A stretch of DNA of 64,000 nucleotides from Blastocatellia bacterium (GTDB lineage: Bacteria; Acidobacteriota; Blastocatellia; UBA7656): positions 1-64,000 of the forward strand of contig DATENM010000054.1 of NCBI GenBank assembly GCA_035275065.1. Reading direction: 5' to 3'. Under the pieces are notes generated by a model that did not search any database, was not told where the DNA came from, and saw nothing but the letters and a program-made list of their open reading frames with translations. This document shows positions 63,615 through 64,000 of the stretch, in pieces. The translations under genes and the position numbers were made by a program. The stretch's first letter is position 1. Every line of letters starts with the position of its first letter.

Positions 63615-64000
63615 GTGCGTCGTTTGAAATCATTTCTCGTCTGTGTGTCCAGCATCACGTTAATTCTGACTTCGCTCGCCGGCCTCGCCGCCGCGCAGAG
63701 CGGGCGGACGCGGCCCCGCGTGCCGACGACGCCGGGCACCAGCACGACGCCGGCTGAGCCTGTAAAGATTCCCGCTGCCGCGGTCGTCGTCAAACAGGAG
63801 CAAGTCGGCAGCGCTTCACGCTTCGTTCTACAAAACGGCGTCACCGTCATCATTAAGGAATTGCACTCGACCCCGCTTGTGGCTCTGGAAGCCAGTTTCG
63901 CGGCGGGCGCGGGTCAGGAGCCGGAGGCTGAAACCGGCATTGCGCGCCTTCTGCAACGCTGCGTGCTGAAGGGCACGACGCTGCGGCCCAAAGCCCTTGA
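63615..64000 (+). CDS. M16-like peptidase family protein, 3' end beyond window
   Basis: GTG 63615 has AAGGAG 7 bases upstream. A signal peptide (SITLILTSLAGLAAA-Q) and a Thr/Pro-rich linker are followed by the start of an M16 domain: LQNGVTVIIKELHSTPLVAL. The position of the catalytic HxxEH is occupied by ARLLQR, so zinc-binding residues appear to be missing. Such proteins are usually the inactive partner of an M16 pair. Only 128 codons are visible. Confidence 0.7.
   Translation, partial: MRRLKSFLVCVSSITLILTSLAGLAAAQSGRTRPRVPTTPGTSTTPAEPVKIPAAAVVVKQEQVGSASRFVLQNGVTVIIKELHSTPLVALEASFAAGAGQEPEAETGIARLLQRCVLKGTTLRPKAL

Overview
The window looks like a chromosomal segment of a moderately GC-rich, Gram-negative-type soil or sediment bacterium. 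Acidobacteriota, perhaps Blastocatellia, is my best guess. The reasons are giant secreted Ig/RHS proteins, heptamer-type inverted intergenic repeats, many small orphan exported proteins, and a tRNA 3' end without an encoded CCA. This is inference; no ribosomal RNA is present to settle it.

Region 1 (1-1.2 kb): the 5' part of a TPR-like gene reads leftwards out of the window and overlaps, start against start, a divergent gene for a small secreted Cys-motif protein. The same divergent, overlapping pair recurs at 53.2-54.6 kb.

Region 2 (1.7-15.2 kb) is a complete DNA phosphorothioation (Dnd) island in two converging operons. The plus-strand operon has a PLD-nuclease/helicase, a 53-residue small protein, an SMC-like ATPase, a Dnd-associated protein 4, an HNH endonuclease and a DGQHR protein (DndB-like). 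The minus-strand operon has dndC, dndD, dndE and a Dnd-associated methyltransferase. dndA is divergent from dndC across a promoter region rich in palindromes. The minus operon and dndA would place sulfur on the DNA backbone. The plus operon looks like the linked restriction arm, in a combination that is not the well-studied DndFGH set.

Region 3 (15.5-24.2 kb) is an integrative element: a DUF4160/DUF2442 pair, orphan genes and a duplicated fragment, a TubC_N-like protein, a primase/DUF3631 helicase, an excisionase-like HTH protein and a tyrosine integrase. The integrase lies beside a 3' fragment of tRNA-Arg(ACG), the likely attachment site. Just beyond are pieces of a second tyrosine integrase and a serine recombinase, so this is a reused insertion hotspot.

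Region 4 (24.6-44.3 kb): a Crp/Fnr regulator precedes secreted polymorphic-toxin-type genes: a 1784-residue RHS protein with an exported HEAT-repeat partner, a LamG/TIG/repeat protein, and a 1960-residue Kelch/RHS/HINT protein with a DUF4160-like toxin tip. A putative immunity gene, an Imm32-like small gene and decayed RHS tips follow.

Region 5 (44.4-64 kb) is mostly ordinary chromosome: rhodanese, DHA2 transporter, glycerophosphodiesterase, HIT protein, ribosomal protein S1, PBP4-type carboxypeptidase, ABC exporter and an M16-like protein. The unusual members are a STAND NTPase-transmembrane-GH25 muramidase fusion, a metzincin-like protein with ten putative-Ig repeats, and three inverted arrays of short G-rich repeats. 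Two of these arrays lie between convergent genes and one is in frame inside the carboxypeptidase gene.
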